In this document: piece after piece, positions 45,131-57,849 of the stretch | Position numbering within the stretch: the stretch's first letter is position 1 | How the letters are laid out: each line of letters begins with the position of its first letter | Assembly: GCF_000247695.1 (NCBI RefSeq) | Contig: NW_004624751.1 | Span: forward strand, 21,348,439 to 21,412,438 | Direction of reading: 5' to 3' | DNA length: 64,000 nucleotides | Origin: Heterocephalus glaber | Lineage: Eukaryota; Chordata; Mammalia; Rodentia; Bathyergidae | Made by a program: the position numbers and the translations under genes | Notes under the pieces: generated by a model | The model's database searches: none | Told to the model about the DNA's origin: nothing | Seen by the model: only the letters and a program-made list of their open reading frames with translations

Positions 45131-45206
45131 GGGTGGATTTAGCTCAGTGGTTTCACCGCCTGGTGTGCAAGCGCAAGGACCTGACTTCAATCCCCGGTAC
45201 CCTAAA
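45131..45206 (+). mobile_element. ID SINE
   Basis: GGTGGATTTAGCTCAGTGGTTTCACCGCCTGG, GTGCAAGCGCAAGGACCTGACTTCAATCCCCGGTACCC. The A box TAGCTCAGTGG is intact. The A tail is very short and the target duplication is unclear (TTAAAAGG versus CTAAAAAGG). Confidence 0.88.
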
Positions 45207-45517
45207 AAGGTGGAAGATTCTCACAAGCACTTCCGCCAATACTACCACTGCTTTTTTTGCATTGCCAGGGTTATCTCAGATTAAACTAGGATAGGATTAG
45301 ACCATTTTATAAGCAAAAAGCATGTGGGGTAGTACAGGACATGGCAAGTATAACAAAGTTCATACAATTTCAAATTCAGAATCTGAGAGGCTGGATAACT
45401 GATAATTTTACTTACCTAAGAAATGCACCCTGGAAAGTTGCATTGTTTGTAAGATGAGAAGTATGCCTTGACAAAGACACCCATAATGTTCCTTTCATAT
45501 TGAGAAACTTTAGGTTT

Positions 45518-45552
45518 CCTCCTCACTCTAGGCCCCCTCCTCACTCTAGGCC
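45518..45552. repeat. 18-bp tandem duplication
   Basis: CCTCCTCACTCTAGGCC at 45518 is repeated at 45536. Confidence 0.93.
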
Positions 45553-46072
45553 CCTGATTTCCCTTTTCCTAGAGTATTTTACTTTTAAAAAATGGCAATT
45601 ATAAATTCTTTCTTTGTTTTATTGAGATGTAAATTTCCTACAATCCAGCAATTTTTTTGAGGGCTTGGGATCTGCTCATTTTGTTTGTAGTCACAGAAGG
45701 AGTTGACACTCCTATCTTCCATGCTCTGTGGGAGCAGAGGAGCCTAAGGGTGAATTAGCAAACAGAGATGGCCCAATTACACTGACCAACTTCTCCACTA
45801 ATGTCCAGGACTTTTCCATTAGTTCACTGCAAGGTTCAAAAAAATCTTTCAGCCTTTGTTTCAGTGGAGCTGAGTTCAGTCTCTCTCCAGTTGCAATAGT
45901 CTTGATCCCTATTGTAATAGTCTCAAATAAAGTCTTAATTGCCATTTTTAGCACTTATCGGGTAGACTTTCTTTTGCAATTTCAAGAATTAAATTACAGG
46001 TGAAGGCCCATCCTATCAATTTACTGGCTGTCATTAAAGTGGGCATGGCACCCATCACAGTCAATCAGAAAC
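45553..46072. other. Unique non-coding sequence
   Basis: The opposing short frames near 45712-46003 show no recognisable domain. No repeat is seen. Confidence 0.4.
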
Positions 46073-46082
46073 TACCCAATGC

Positions 46083-46174
46083 TGGGACCGAGGATTTAGG
46101 TTAGGGGCACCTTACCTGCCTCTCAAGTGCAAGGTCCTGAGTTCGATCCCCAATAACTCCCTCCAAAAAAGAGG
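46083..46174 (+). mobile_element. Diverged ID SINE with TSD
   Basis: GGGACCGAGGATTTAGGTTAGGGGCACCTTACCTGCCTCTCAAGTGCAAGGTCCTGAGTTCGATCCCC. The A box is damaged (TAGGTTAGGGG) and the B box kept (GAGTTCGATCC). TACCCAATGC at 46073-46082 and 46175-46184 is the target duplication. Confidence 0.85.
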
Positions 46175-46369
46175 TACCCAATGCCTTTTGACACTGAAGT
46201 TCCATAATTAATTAATGAGACATAATAAGGTGTGGATTGCTTGGATTTAGTCCACTTTGAAGAGGAGGATGATAGGCCTTAGCTTGAAGACCTAGCACTG
46301 AAGGGTTGGCCAATATAAAACAGATTTCGCCCAACTTCTCCATTTGGGCTGTGAGTAATACATAATTTT

Positions 46370-46450
46370 GCGGGGGGGTACCAGGGATCGAACTTGGGAC
46401 ATTGCGCTTGTGAGGCAGGCGACGGAACCACTGAGCTAAATCCCCAGCCC
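46370..46450 (-). mobile_element. ID SINE with short TSD
   Basis: GGGGGGGTACCAGGGATCGAACTTGG, GGCAGGCGACGGAACCACTGAGCTAAATCCCCAGCCC is ID in reverse. AATACATA at 46357-46364 and 46451-46458, each followed by A/T, is the likely duplication. The A tail is replaced by a G run on the plus strand. Confidence 0.9.
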
Positions 46451-46458
46451 AATACATA

Positions 46459-46984
46459 TTTTTTTAAAAGAGTGTTTCTCTAGAAGAATTTAGTAGTGAG
46501 ACTCAGAAATTATCTAGAACTAAAGACAAGAAATTGAAGGTATTTTTGCCAAATTAAGCTCAGTCAATCCTGAAAATTAGTCAGATAATTGATTTTACCT
46601 CTTTTGTTTTTACATATTGTTTAGATCTGACTTCTTTCTGAATTGACTTAAGTTTTAAGGGTCATGTCAAGTTTTTCCATACCCATGTTTTTTGCTTTCT
46701 CTTTCACTTCTAGAACTATGCGTCTTTCCCGAAAGGCTTCATGGTTCTGTCTCCATCTCTTCGTTCTCTTGTCTTACCACTCTCCTCTCATGCTTTGTAA
46801 CCCAGTCAGTCTGAAGTCTTCTAGACAGGCCATGTGCTCTGTTCCCTGTTGCATTCACCATTATTTCTGTCTTAAAGATACTTTCTCAGTTCTTCTTCAC
46901 CTGGCACCTCTAGCTGATCCTGGTGGAGGATGGTGCTAGGGTCACCTTCTTGATGCCTTCAATCACCCTGGTTCATATTCCCTT
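46459..46984. other. Non-coding sequence with L2-like stretches
   Basis: 46700-46920 (TCTTCGTTCTCTTGTC, TTCACCATTATTTCTGTC) is faintly L2-like. No gene is recognised. Confidence 0.35.
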
Positions 46985-47105
46985 GACATGAAACTTATAA
47001 GATATATCATCATTGCCTTTTTGACTGTATTCTCTGTGAGAGTGAGGATTTTGTCCTACCTATTCTGTATATTCCTGGCAGAGGTTCTGGATGCAGGAGA
47101 ATGCC
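46985..47105 (+). mobile_element. L2 3' end fragment
   Basis: TGACTGTATTCTCTGTGAGAGTGAGGATTTTGTCCTACC, then TATTCCTGGCAGAGGTTCTGG follows the L2 3' terminus. Confidence 0.55.
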
Positions 47106-47862
47106 AGAAAATACTCTCTGAAGTAACTTACATGTGAGCACCATCAAGACTTCAGGCTGAGTCTATGAAGTGAAGAGAAAGATAGGCTTGAAAGGAATAC
47201 CAAATGCCCACAGCAGCCACCACAAGGGAAGCAATTTCCCTGGAGCTTCTGGAACTTAGCTAAGTTTTAGTAAGCCTTTTCTTACTCCAAAAAGTCAGAT
47301 AAGTACTAGTCATGAATTTCCTAGAGGAGGAGAAGGGACAACTCTTTATGGGCCTTAGAGACTCTGCAAGCTCCTAGAAATTGTACAGAGAGGGTGTGCT
47401 TTGAAGGAACAGGGGCTAGTCACTGTGGTGCTTGCCTGGTAGAGATCCATTTTGCCAGAACAGGGAGATCTTCTCTCAGGTTTTCATTGTTTCTTGGCTG
47501 GTCTTGGAGCCAAACTTGGCCATCATGCCCTATCTTGCCTTGCCTAGTGGTCTGAATTCTAGTAGAGGTCACTGCCTGGAACATTTTTTCTTTGATATTT
47601 TAGTTTCTTTCCTTTCATCATTGGCACTCTTGCTTCTATAGACTTACCCTTGTCTTCTATTCTTTCCTTCCTACAGACTCTGGTGAGCTCTAGTTACAGA
47701 TTGGTAAACAGCTGCCCACCACAAGTTGGCCGTCCTTGCTGAGAGAGAACACACAGATTTCAGGTGCGATGGTCAGATTTTCTGTTACATACAGGCTGGC
47801 TTGGGCACAGCTCTGCATGTGTGATTGAAACTCTTTAAGCCTAGGGATGGTTTAAAAAGAAA

Positions 47863-47900
<38 letters not shown>

Positions 47901-48285
47901 AACAGTGAGACAGTGATGCTTGAGCTGGCACTTGAGATGTTCCAGAACCTTGTGGCACTTTCTCAATTCAGTTTGTTTGGTGCTTGCTAGATGCCTCCAA
48001 AGTGATGACTGGGGAATTACAAGGAATATTCATGATACAACACTTTCATTTTACAAACTAAAATACTGATTTCTTTTTAAAAAATATGATTGATGCCCTA
48101 AGTTCTGGTTGTAACTTTAGATCAGACGTACCCTGATGAAAATGAACTTGAGGAATGAATATCAGTTCCTCTTCATTAGAGGCAGATAGTGAGTCCAGAA
48201 ACAGAGTTATTGAGGGTTAGGGAGTGTGATAGCTGTTCTTCTGTTGATGCCTGGTGCTTCCATGGAGAAAAGGCAGAGTCTTTGG
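47106..48285. other. Unique non-coding sequence with (GT)n at 47866-47898
   Basis: No gene is recognised. One GT microsatellite is present. Confidence 0.45.
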
Positions 48286-48535
48286 CATGATGCGAAAGGC
48301 CCTTGTGATGTGGTGCTTGTCTACCTCTCCGGGGACAGTGGTAAATGAGTCCTTCCTTTTGACCCACCTCTTTACCTGCCAAGTCTCAGCTCCTTGCCCT
48401 CTCCCTGGGGCTCCTTCCAAGAGAGCCTCATGCTGGTGCTGAAAGCACGATTTTGTAATTGTGTATTTACTTCCCCGTCTCTTCACAGGACTGTGAACTC
48501 ACTTGAGAGCAGAGGCTTTAATCTTTTTAATTTTT
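48286..48535 (+). mobile_element. L2 fragment
   Basis: AGTCCTTCCTTTTGACCCACCTC, CAAGTCTCAGCTCCTTGCC, CTCTTCACAGGACTGTGAACTCACTTGAGAGCAGAGGC: L2 3' region order, ending with the 'gtgagctccttgagggcaggg' type motif. Confidence 0.55.
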
Positions 48536-49735
48536 AATTTTCTAAAACTACCACTGTTCTTGGTTTAATCTTAGTACTGACTGAATCCATTTCCTAGATT
48601 CATGAATAGGAACATATTATTATTTTAAATTCACCAATAGCTTTATATTAAGGTTTTAATAGCATTTCAGACATTTACTTATCAAGTATTCACAAATGAA
48701 GAGTTTTGTCACAACTGTTTTAAAACTCACAATTGCTTTTTGTAAAATAAAAAATTACTTATATTCTCCTTCTTTTAGCATTATTTTAAAATACTTTTTC
48801 AGATCAATTTCAGAATCGTTTTGTCAGATTCTCTTTCTAAAACCCTCCCACCAGCACTAGAAATGCATTAAATCTGTAATGGATATGGGAAGAACTTTCT
48901 TGTTTACCGTTTTTAATTTTTCCATTAGACACATAATTGCTCTTGGCCATTGTGAAAGGAAAGGCTTGCATACTCTCCCATAGTGCTTGGAAGTTTTCTT
49001 CACTGAGATTATTCCAAGCAGTATTATTTTTCAGTCTTGAGTTGCGATTTAAAAATCATGGTCTCACCCAACACACACACACACACATACACATACACAC
49101 ACAAAGGTTCAAATGATCAGTAGCTTGTCCCTGCCAACCCTGCTACTGAATTGCTGTCTTGTCCCTCGTGCCTTTCCTCCTCCAAGGCCCAGTTTCCCTG
49201 TGGAAGCACCTGGACCCCAGAGGAGGTGGGACTCCTGTTCCTTTATCAATACTGTTCCATATAAGTGGGTGTCCTAGTGAGCAAGAACGCGGTCTATATT
49301 GGGAGGATCAATAGGGTAAAGAATAATCAATACTTCTCTACTTATAAGGCTGGGAAATAACAGTAGTTAAAAAATGAGTAGAAAATTAGTGTCTAAATTT
49401 TGACAACCTAAACTGTTTTTCCCCTAAAGCTCTCTCTCCAATGTGTAAATATAATTTTTGTTTTAAAGAAAGAATTCACTTCATTAAATAGATTCAAGTA
49501 CAGGCAAGTACAGTGGCATTATTGTCAGATGTCATTTGCATCAAGATCTTAAGAAATTATGCTTTGACTCAGTTGAGCTTTTCTGATAAAACTATTCAAC
49601 CTAGCCCAAACTGCCACTCTGCAAGCCTTGAGCAAATAAATAATAGTTTTAAGTCACTTGGAATTTTGTGGTACTTTGTTATGCAGCAATGGCTTATACA
49701 CATTACTCATGATTAATCACCTTCTGTAGCCTATG
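48536..49735. other. Unique sequence with (CA)n and a possible LTR scrap
   Basis: 49070-49103 is an interrupted CA run. 49630-49700 (AAGTCACTTGGAATTTTGTGGTACTTTGTTATGCAGCAATGG) resembles the 3' end of an old LTR of MLT type, but the upstream part is not recognisable. Confidence 0.4.
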
Positions 49736-49820
49736 AAAAGACAACACTTGGGAAATAATGGTCATTAAATAAATGTTTATTGAATAAATAATTGATGAAT
49801 GAACAGCTGAGTGAATGAAA
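49736..49820 (+). mobile_element. L2 3' terminus
   Basis: GGTCATTAAATAAATGTTTATTGAATAAATAATTGATGAATG is the L2 terminal motif with its short tandem end. Confidence 0.6.
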
Positions 49821-50212
49821 TATTATAGACATTTTTTCCTTAGTCACATTTCAGCTTTTAAAAAAGTACATCTTGGTTCTTTGCATGTTGGTTTTCTTCT
49901 CCAATGTTGTACCACCTGGCATGTATCCTTTTAATAGCAGCCACCTTAATTTCAGTTTTTATGCATGCATTTCATTAGATTATGTGAAACTTACTAGTTA
50001 TCTATGTCTTTAGTATGCATATTCTCAATGTTCCCAAAAGATTGCTTTTTTGGGGATTTAAAAAAATCTGAAATTTTAAGCTTGGAAGCCAGATGAAAGC
50101 TCTATATAGTGTAGTGTTTCTAAATTCTAGGTGAAAATTAAAATAATCTGAAGCTTTCAAAAAATAACAATGCCCAGTCTCATTTCAGCAATCAATTCCG
50201 AAGCCTGGGGTG

Positions 50213-50243
<31 letters not shown>

Positions 50244-53200
50244 GGTGTTTTAACTAGGTTGTGATTGTGAAGCCAGGGTTGAGCATCTCTGATTTTAAAT
50301 ATCTGCAAAATTTATTAGTATTAACACCTGAGAAACGATCCTCTCCAGCAACAAGAAGAACCTTTGAGGAAATAACTTGGTTTCATTAATATTCAAAATT
50401 TTCCTAGTTAAATATCTGTGATAATTGAAATGCTAAATGTACTGTAATAAGAATGCACGAGGCTGTATACATTTCATAGAGTAGTTCATAACAAAATTGT
50501 GTTATTATTTTGAATAGATTCACTATCTTGTATCTTTTCTAAACCAAAGCTATAAATGTTCTTGACAAATGCCAATTTCATTTTCTTTTAAATTAAGAAT
50601 TGTAAGATATTGTAGTGTTTGCACCTTTATGCTGAATTTGAACATTTTAAAATGTCTTATTTTTGTTCAAGAATAGAGCATTTAGAACAAATCACTCAAG
50701 ATTTCTTCTAACATGAGTATTTACATTCTAAGATCTCAATTTGATGACTTTAAGCTCTATATTCTTATTTCATAAACAACCAAAAAACATAGATTGATTT
50801 TAATGCACCTTTTCCCCACTTGAATTCACTATGATTAAAAGTTCCCAGCCTTGGTTACATCATATAATTTGAGAAATAACCAACAATGTCCCTAGTGATT
50901 AAATATTCAAGTTTGCAATTATTTTGTAACTTTTGTTCTGCTCTTCGCTCACTCTAAAAATTATCATAAAATTTTGAAAGATGTCCTCAGTGTAGAATAT
51001 GTCCATAAAATATTAAATATTCAATTTTCCTCTATCATGGCTTGAAAAATTCATAATTACATGATGATCCACATAATAACTCATTCTGAAAAGTCATATA
51101 TGGCACTCCCTCTGTGACTGAGTTAATAATTTACTGCTGTGTGGGATTTTTCACTCTGCACTGTTAGTCTTGGGAACATTTATTAAGCAAATGTTCATTT
51201 GCAAAGATCAGGATGTGAATGAAGAGGGTAAGAATTTAATGAGGAGTGACAGACAGGTGAACTGATTCCATATAGAACTTTGTACAAGGAAAAGCAGAGA
51301 GCTTTATCTTCTGTTGCCTCGATAGACACCTGAAATGAAATATAGAAGACAGAGGGCAGGGGGGAAATGATGCTCTCCTGCAGGGGCCAAAAGAGGGATA
51401 AATCAAGGGAAGGGAGGAATACAATTCAGGTCATTTGAAAAGATGCCACTGAATGTGAAGCTTTGAGCTTATGTAGCAAAGGGGATGCTGCCTTTTGATT
51501 TTAAAGCCACAACATGCTGCCAAAAATAATATTTCATGTTTTTCTTTTTTCCCATTTTGATATTACAAATTTTCATTGACAATAGCTTGAGTGACCAAAG
51601 CATGTAATTGAATGATAAGCAAAGCTCTTTCCACCGAACTGGTTTTTTTGGAGCTCAGACTTGCTTATAGGAAATCCACCTTACTTAAAGAAAGACCTAA
51701 AATTGTCATGTAGCAATCAGAAATAAACTTTAGAAATGAAAAAATCCCTATCCCCTTATTTGGGTCAGTTCTATGGAGATATAGGTAATGTGAGTGAAGT
51801 AGTTTGTTTGATTTATTGGTAATCACATCAAATAGGTACTTTGTGACTTCATCTTTCTATGTTACCATGGGACAATCTTGGAATATTTACAGCAGTGATG
51901 AGGTCATCACAGGGGACCCCCAAGGAAAACTGACCAATGATCTTATTGTTGCATTAATTTTGGACTGACACATGTTGAGATTTAATAACATGAATAGGTA
52001 ACTTCTATATCATCTTGAAATTCATTTGGAAATATACTGAGGGTATTTAAATACATAAATGAATAAAACTAATATAAATTTTCAGTAAAAAATAAAATGC
52101 CATGTTACTTACTTATGACTTGAAATTTATTAAAGTTTTATCTGCGGTCATAGGTTCTAGTATCTCCAAACTGCAGTTTTTTCTCATTGGTAAAAATAAA
52201 TTATCCATGACAACTATAGTATGTCTCCTTTTAACACCAAGGAGCATGTTAAAAATCATATAATTTTCTTGACTGGAAGTAGATTTGATTGGGTTTTTTC
52301 CCACATTTAAACTTTTTCCTTAAGTTACATTTCATGTCCTAGATAATGTTGAACTTTGCCTGAGTCCTGTGCTCTTGCAAAACAGCAAAGATTATATATT
52401 ACTATAAACATATTTATACATGCTGATGTAAGTGGACCCTGGTTAACTCCTGGATTTGTAATGGTAGGACATGTAACCTTAGATGTGCTACAATGACTCC
52501 AAGTTTGCAAGCTCATTTTCAAAGAGTGCACTGCAGGCTACAGAAACTTTTTAAATTCTTCCACCTTCCAGTGAAGAAGGATTCAGAACAAAGTTTTGTA
52601 TGTCATAATGAGTCAATTTCCCCATCAAAAATGTTACTGAGGTCTAAATGAGGTCACTTTCAAATGGCAAACAGAAATACAGTGCACAATGGTCTATTTT
52701 AAGTAATTCCTCCAAGTATAAATTTCAAGTTGAAACAAAGCAGAATTTTAATCATAGCACTGAAAAAAACCAAACTCTGTATCTACTTAAAATGGTTAAA
52801 ATGTTAATAACATTAACAGAGGATGTTGGAGAAAAAATTTTCTCAGATATCAAATACCTGAGCACATCATTAATATTGTGCTTGCATGGTAATACCAAAA
52901 GTATGAATATGTATATATAAAATAGTCTCTACACATATATCATTAACTCTCCAACAGCACAAAGTATAAATTTGTTACTGCAGTGAAAATATTTTGTAGG
53001 ATATGTAAACTAGAGACTCTACTGACTTGTTCAAAAATTATTTGGTTAAAGGGTAAATACACCTTGTACATCATAATGAAAGTCTTATAGGTAGGGGTGG
53101 AGATTAACACTTCAGGCTGTCTCCAGAATATTAATAAAATTCAATATATTTTCTAAAAGGTATAATTTATATTTTGTGGAAATGAGACCCTTTTCTAATA

Positions 53201-54079
53201 AAATTCTTCTGTCCTTCATTCTGTTCATATAATTTTGCTATAAATCATCCTGTAGGAATTTTCCCCCCTAAATATTCATCTCAGGGAGAACCTATTTAAA
53301 TAAGCCCTCTTAGCAAGATCTTTCAGAATTAAAATTACACCAAGAGCAATACTTCATCCAATATATTTCCTTCTATAGAATTTTCTTATGCCTAAAATAA
53401 TATTTTTGTTGAATTACATTATGTTAAAATTGTGGATTTGAGGTGACTTTGATGTCAAAGAAGAAATTTAAAAGATCAACAAATCATCCTTTATCTTTTT
53501 AATTGCACTGTCTTTGAGTCTGTACAATTGCAGCTCCTTTCTGCTCCTTATCTACATATATAGTGAGAAAAACCTAGGGGCATTATTCTCAGCTTCACCA
53601 CAAAGAAAGAATAAGAAAGAAGAAAAATTACTGCAGGATATACTGGGTTTGCTTGGTTTCCGGTAAACTACAACATTATGCTCTTTCATACTCATTTGAA
53701 GCTAATTTTACTTCTATGTCTGGTAGTCATTAGAATAAATTCTTTTATTTTATTCACCATATGAATATAATAATTTGATTTCTTAGGATGCAAGGTATAA
53801 TTTGGAGAATAGACAGTTGTATTAGACATTCACACATGTGTACACATATGCACATGCTTGTTAACATATATACTCACACATATTACATGAATACCAAATC
53901 CTACATAAGGTCTCTTATACTAGGGTGTCCTGTAAGGATGGCTGCTTGGGTCAAACTTGCTTGCAGACCTCAAAGAAGTTTTCTGATGGTGCAATTAGCA
54001 AATCTCTAGTTTTGAAAATGGTTCTTGCAAAGGGACATTCCTGTGCTCTGATTTATCTATTTCACATATGTGACCTCTG
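49821..54079. other. Long unique AT-rich non-coding region
   Basis: Only a TG microsatellite at 50211-50244 is evident. No SINE, LTR or L1 is recognised in more than 4 kb, and no exon-like frame. Some parts (50860-51130, 53240-53350) have the even texture of conserved non-coding DNA, but that is only an impression. Confidence 0.4.
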
Positions 54080-54205
54080 AGGTAAGTAGAACAGGCTTAG
54101 TACTCCATTTTCCACATGAATCTGAAGTCTAGTGCAGTTTGGTGACTTTCCATGATTATATGGCTCAGAATACTGATTTCCGATGCAGAGGCCAGGACTC
54201 CACAT
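54080..54205 (-). mobile_element. MIR SINE fragment
   Basis: CTCCATTTTCCACATGAATCTGAAGTCTAG, then GGTGACTTTCCATGATTATATGGCTCAG and CCAGGACTCCACATGAC: reverse complement of MIR core and 5' half. Confidence 0.55.
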
Positions 54206-54453
54206 GACTTTTACATGACATAACAAAAAGTTCACTGTCAACTAATCTTTTTATCCTCTTGGGAGTGAGTCCTTCCCATAAATTCAGTATTAAGCTCAAG
54301 ATGAGCCAGGGCCTTGGATTAAAGGTATGCACTTGTTGTTTGTTGTGGGATACATGTGAGACATGTGAGAAGAGTTTTCTGGATGCCCAAGCCTTCATTA
54401 TGTCAAGAATGGTGAGCTTTTATTGTGTAAAAGCTTTTATTTAAGCTTTTTAA

Positions 54454-54487
54454 AATTTCCTTACACTTTTTATTGTGTAAGGAAATT
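54454..54487. repeat. Perfect 13-bp inverted repeat, 8-base loop
   Basis: AATTTCCTTACAC at 54454-54466 pairs with GTGTAAGGAAATT at 54475-54487. No element or gene is attached to it that I can see. Confidence 0.93.
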
Positions 54488-55338
54488 GACTCCAGACACT
54501 TGGAACATCACCTAAGACAGCAAGAAATGACTTTGTGAGTTCAAGAACTGTCCACTTTGGGCTGACTGAGACACAGAGCATCAGACAGTAATTGCAGAAA
54601 CTGAAGCTGAAGGATTGGGGCAGCCACGTCATGAACTCTGTAGATCAGTAGGTTGAATTTCGTTGTGGGGGTAAGAGAGAGACACGGAAGTTTTCAGAAG
54701 AATCACATGAAATTTGTGCTTTGGTAAGAGAGCAGAATTGATAGCAGAAGGTAAGAGTCAGTGGCTACAATGGGGCAGGCAGGGCAGTTACTGCAAATCC
54801 CTGTGAGAAATGTTAAGAAGGTCCAAAACCAGGGCAAGGGTGGTGAGCATCTAAGAGAGGGAAGTACCTCTGGATTTGTGTAGCTGCTCTTCCAAGAGTT
54901 AGTCTTATCAATACCAATAGTTTCCTTTAATATTTTGCTGAAATTAGCTAGGTTATTTATCTGTCCTGAGAAAATTAAGTACATTACCAGTAGATAGAAC
55001 ATCAGTTAGGAGACTTTCAATTCCACCTAACAAAAACTCAAGTAGAAACAACTTAAACAACAAGGTAAGATTATTATTTTGCATAAGAAGTTCTGCGTTA
55101 AGGCACTAAGTTAATTAACCAAGATTGGATAATTAAGGAGCACGCTGATGAAATCTAGATTTTAAAAAATGTGAATGGGGGTCTATCATCTTTACATGTG
55201 GGGAGGCGGATCCCAAGCACTTGGAACGTCACCTGAGAAGCACAGAGGCATCTTCCATCCTTAGTGTCATCTGTCTCTTCTACGTCTAAGTCTCCTCCTG
55301 GTCTCAGGCAGGCTGCCACAGTCCTAGGAGTCACTGGA
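54488..55338. other. Non-coding, possible ancient repeats
   Basis: 54540-54980 contains phrases (AGCCACGTCATGAACTCTG, GCAGGCAGGGCAGTTACTGC) of the old mammal-wide repeat type seen at 42540. Nothing is certain. Confidence 0.3.
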
Positions 55339-55351
55339 AGAAACCAGCAAA

Positions 55352-55447
55352 TGAGGCCGGGGATTTAGCTCATTAGTGCCGCTGCCTGCCTTGCAAGGAC
55401 AAGGTCCTGAGTTTGATCCCTGGTACCAAACAAAAACAGAGAAGAAA
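55352..55447 (+). mobile_element. ID SINE with 13-bp TSD
   Basis: GAGGCCGGGGATTTAGCTCATTAGTGCCGCTGCCTGCCTTGCAAGGACAAGGTCCTGAGTTTGATCCCTGGTACC with an AAACAAAAACAG tail. AGAAACCAGCAAA at 55339-55351 and AGAAACTAGCAAA at 55448-55460 form a duplication with one mismatch. Confidence 0.92.
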
Positions 55448-55460
55448 AGAAACTAGCAAA

Positions 55461-56329
55461 CTTATGAGAGAGGAGTCTAGCCTTTCCCAGTGTTAATGGT
55501 TGTGATACAAAAATAGGCTTCTTGTGTCATGGAAGAAGGAAGGAAGCATTTGAAGAGAAAATGAATAGTACTAGCATAGATGTAAAAAGATTAAAGGTCA
55601 TGCTTGATTTCTTGTATTAAATAGGGTTTTAAAGAAAGAAGAGAGCCACACTCTTCTTTTTATTCCTCCAGTGGGTCATGAGGAGGATCATCAGGCTCTC
55701 CGTAAAGGAGGTTCAAGCTGAAAGAGGCAGTAGGGGCCTCTGGGCTCTAGGAGATTATGGGGAGGAGAGACAGGGAAGAGTGAAATGTCGCTCTGTTTTC
55801 CCTTCTTAAATTTGGTTTTGGGAAGTGGCAGTGGTAGAGTGCTGTGGGGAGAGCAATTCTTCAAGGAAACTGATTTGCAGCACCTCACTAGGAGGGAGCG
55901 CTAGGATGGTCAGAATGAACAAAGGCCTAGCTGGCACTTTCGAAGCTTTCTCAATCTCCATGCACTGCAGAATCTTCATTGACACACAGATGGCAAACAG
56001 ATGACTTAAGTCAGGTGCAGCGTAGAAGAGGACCGAGTGTACCGTGAGTCAAGGGACTGGATAGTGGATATGGTGGACATGCAGAGTTTTACCATGAGCC
56101 CAAGTAATAGCTGCAAGTTCCCCACCAGCAGGAGACTCTTGGCTGACAGGTGGCCTTAGGACTTCTCATGAGAGAGAGGCAGGGGCCAGCCAAGGCCCAC
56201 CAATGGGGAGCATGTCGGCTAAGGCGGATCTTTACCTTTCACCATACCAGGAAGCCCTAGATTTGGGATAGAAGCAAGTGAAACATTTCATTACCAAGAA
56301 GAAATATGAGTTAACATTTCAGCACACCA
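55461..56329. other. Unique, locally GC-richer sequence
   Basis: No repeat or gene is recognised. The minus-strand frame at 55691-55888 has no known domain. Confidence 0.4.
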
Positions 56330-56690
56330 TGGTCTAAATATTTGCGTTCCTTTGAAATTCTCATGTTGAAATCCTAACACTCAAAGCGATAATACTGTAT
56401 TAGGAGGTGAAATGTTTTGGAAGTTATTAGGTCAGAGGGCAAAAACCTCAGGAATGGAATTATTGCCCAGAAGAAAAAGGAGACAGACAGACTCTTCACC
56501 CTTTCTGCCACCTGAGGTTATAGTGAGAAGATAGCCATCTGTGAAGCAGGCAGTCCTCACCAAATACCAAATTTGCCAACACCTTGATTTTGGAGTTAGC
56601 CCCTAGAACTTTGAGAAATAAATTCATGTTGTTTATAAGCCACCCAGATTGTGGTATTTTGTTACTGCAGCCTTAGTGGACTAAAACACA
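56330..56690 (+). mobile_element. Solo MLT1-type LTR
   Basis: TGGTCTAAATATTTGCG start, AAATTCTCATGTTGAAATCCTAAC, GGAGGTGAAATGTTTTGG, GATAGCCATCTGTGAAGCAGGCAGTCCTCACC, CACCTTGATTTTGGAG, GAGAAATAAATTC, AAGCCACCCAGATTGTGGTATTTTGTTAC, end CTAAAACACA. This is the whole MLT1 LTR order in about 361 bp, with an AATAAA signal near 56616. No internal region is present, so it is a solo LTR. Confidence 0.85.
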
Positions 56691-56834
56691 CAGCTTCCAC
56701 ATTGTTTACAGGCTGTGATAGATTTCTTGTTTTCAAGAGGAGTTTTCATTGACATGTTTCTTGGTCCCTCTAGGGTAGAATAATATGTGAGATGTAATGG
56801 TATAGGAGAAATATAATACCCAACTTTCTAGATG

Positions 56835-57310
56835 TCAAATGTGCCGAGATCGTGTCCCACAAATATCAAAGAATGAATTCTAAGGGATAATGGAGGTTAA
56901 GAACAGGAAAGGTTTATTGAGAGCTAGCTCCTGAGAGACAAGAGGGGTCCTGAAAGTAGGTTGCCACCAAAGCCTGTTATCAGCAAAGTCACAATGTGGG
57001 TACAATGGGGGTTAAACTATAATCAACCTATAAGATTGCAAGTATAGTTGCTTTGCTAATACTGATCCAATAGGGAAATGAGTCAAGTAACAAGGTACTT
57101 TTTGAGAAGGGATGGGTCCAATGCTCTGGTCACTCACCTGGATGACTGATGCCTATGGACTTACTGGACCAGGTGGTGCTAATTACAATATAATCTCAAC
57201 TTACTGTTTATCCCCCAGGAGGCATGTAGGTCTGGTCATTGCATCTTTATCTTGTGGCCTGGGCTTCTTCAGATGAGCCTCCAGCCACAATTCTGATGTC
57301 TGTATTTTTG
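56835..57310 (-). mobile_element. Possible LTR, minus strand
   Basis: On the minus strand the stretch ends with CTCAATAAACCTTTCCTG (56907-56925 reversed), a typical LTR polyadenylation region, preceded by 350 bp of non-repeat sequence. Boundaries and family are not determined. Confidence 0.35.
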
Positions 57311-57849
57311 TGCTGAGTTCCTTGAGAGCCAGTCTTTCTCTGAATGTATATTAATTTCTATCTAATTTAGCTGCCTATAATAGTAAGATATGTATCTATC
57401 TTAGAAAAAGGAGAAAAAAGTTTAACGTGTCTACATGATCCCTACACTGTCCTATAAAAATGTTTATTCCTATGTATAAGAAGGGAATACCTATTACTAA
57501 TGAATTACTAATAAATATTTATTACTAACTTATCTAAAGGATGTATTTATACCAAGGAAGTCTTTACTGGGAGTTATTTTCTGAGATAAAGACTAATTCT
57601 TTAATTGCCATTAATTTGTACTCAGTGAAATAGCAAACACCAGAAACCATGGTGCGTACAAATGAAGGAAATCAAGGGCCAGGAAATTTTGGGGAGTTTC
57701 ACCTGCAGAAGCTAAGATAAAGTTAAGTTTTAAGTTGTGACTAAACTGCTGCCTACAGATATACAAAATGTTATGTTGATAAGGATCAAATTATCAACAT
57801 AAACTTGCCTTAAGTTCTAAAGTTTTATGGAAGTGTTAGCTCTTTCTAT

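Noticed and set aside
45131..45206. Possible tRNA gene
   Set aside because: The A and B boxes belong to an ID SINE; no cloverleaf with matching acceptor arm could be drawn, and an A tail and target duplications accompany the other copies.
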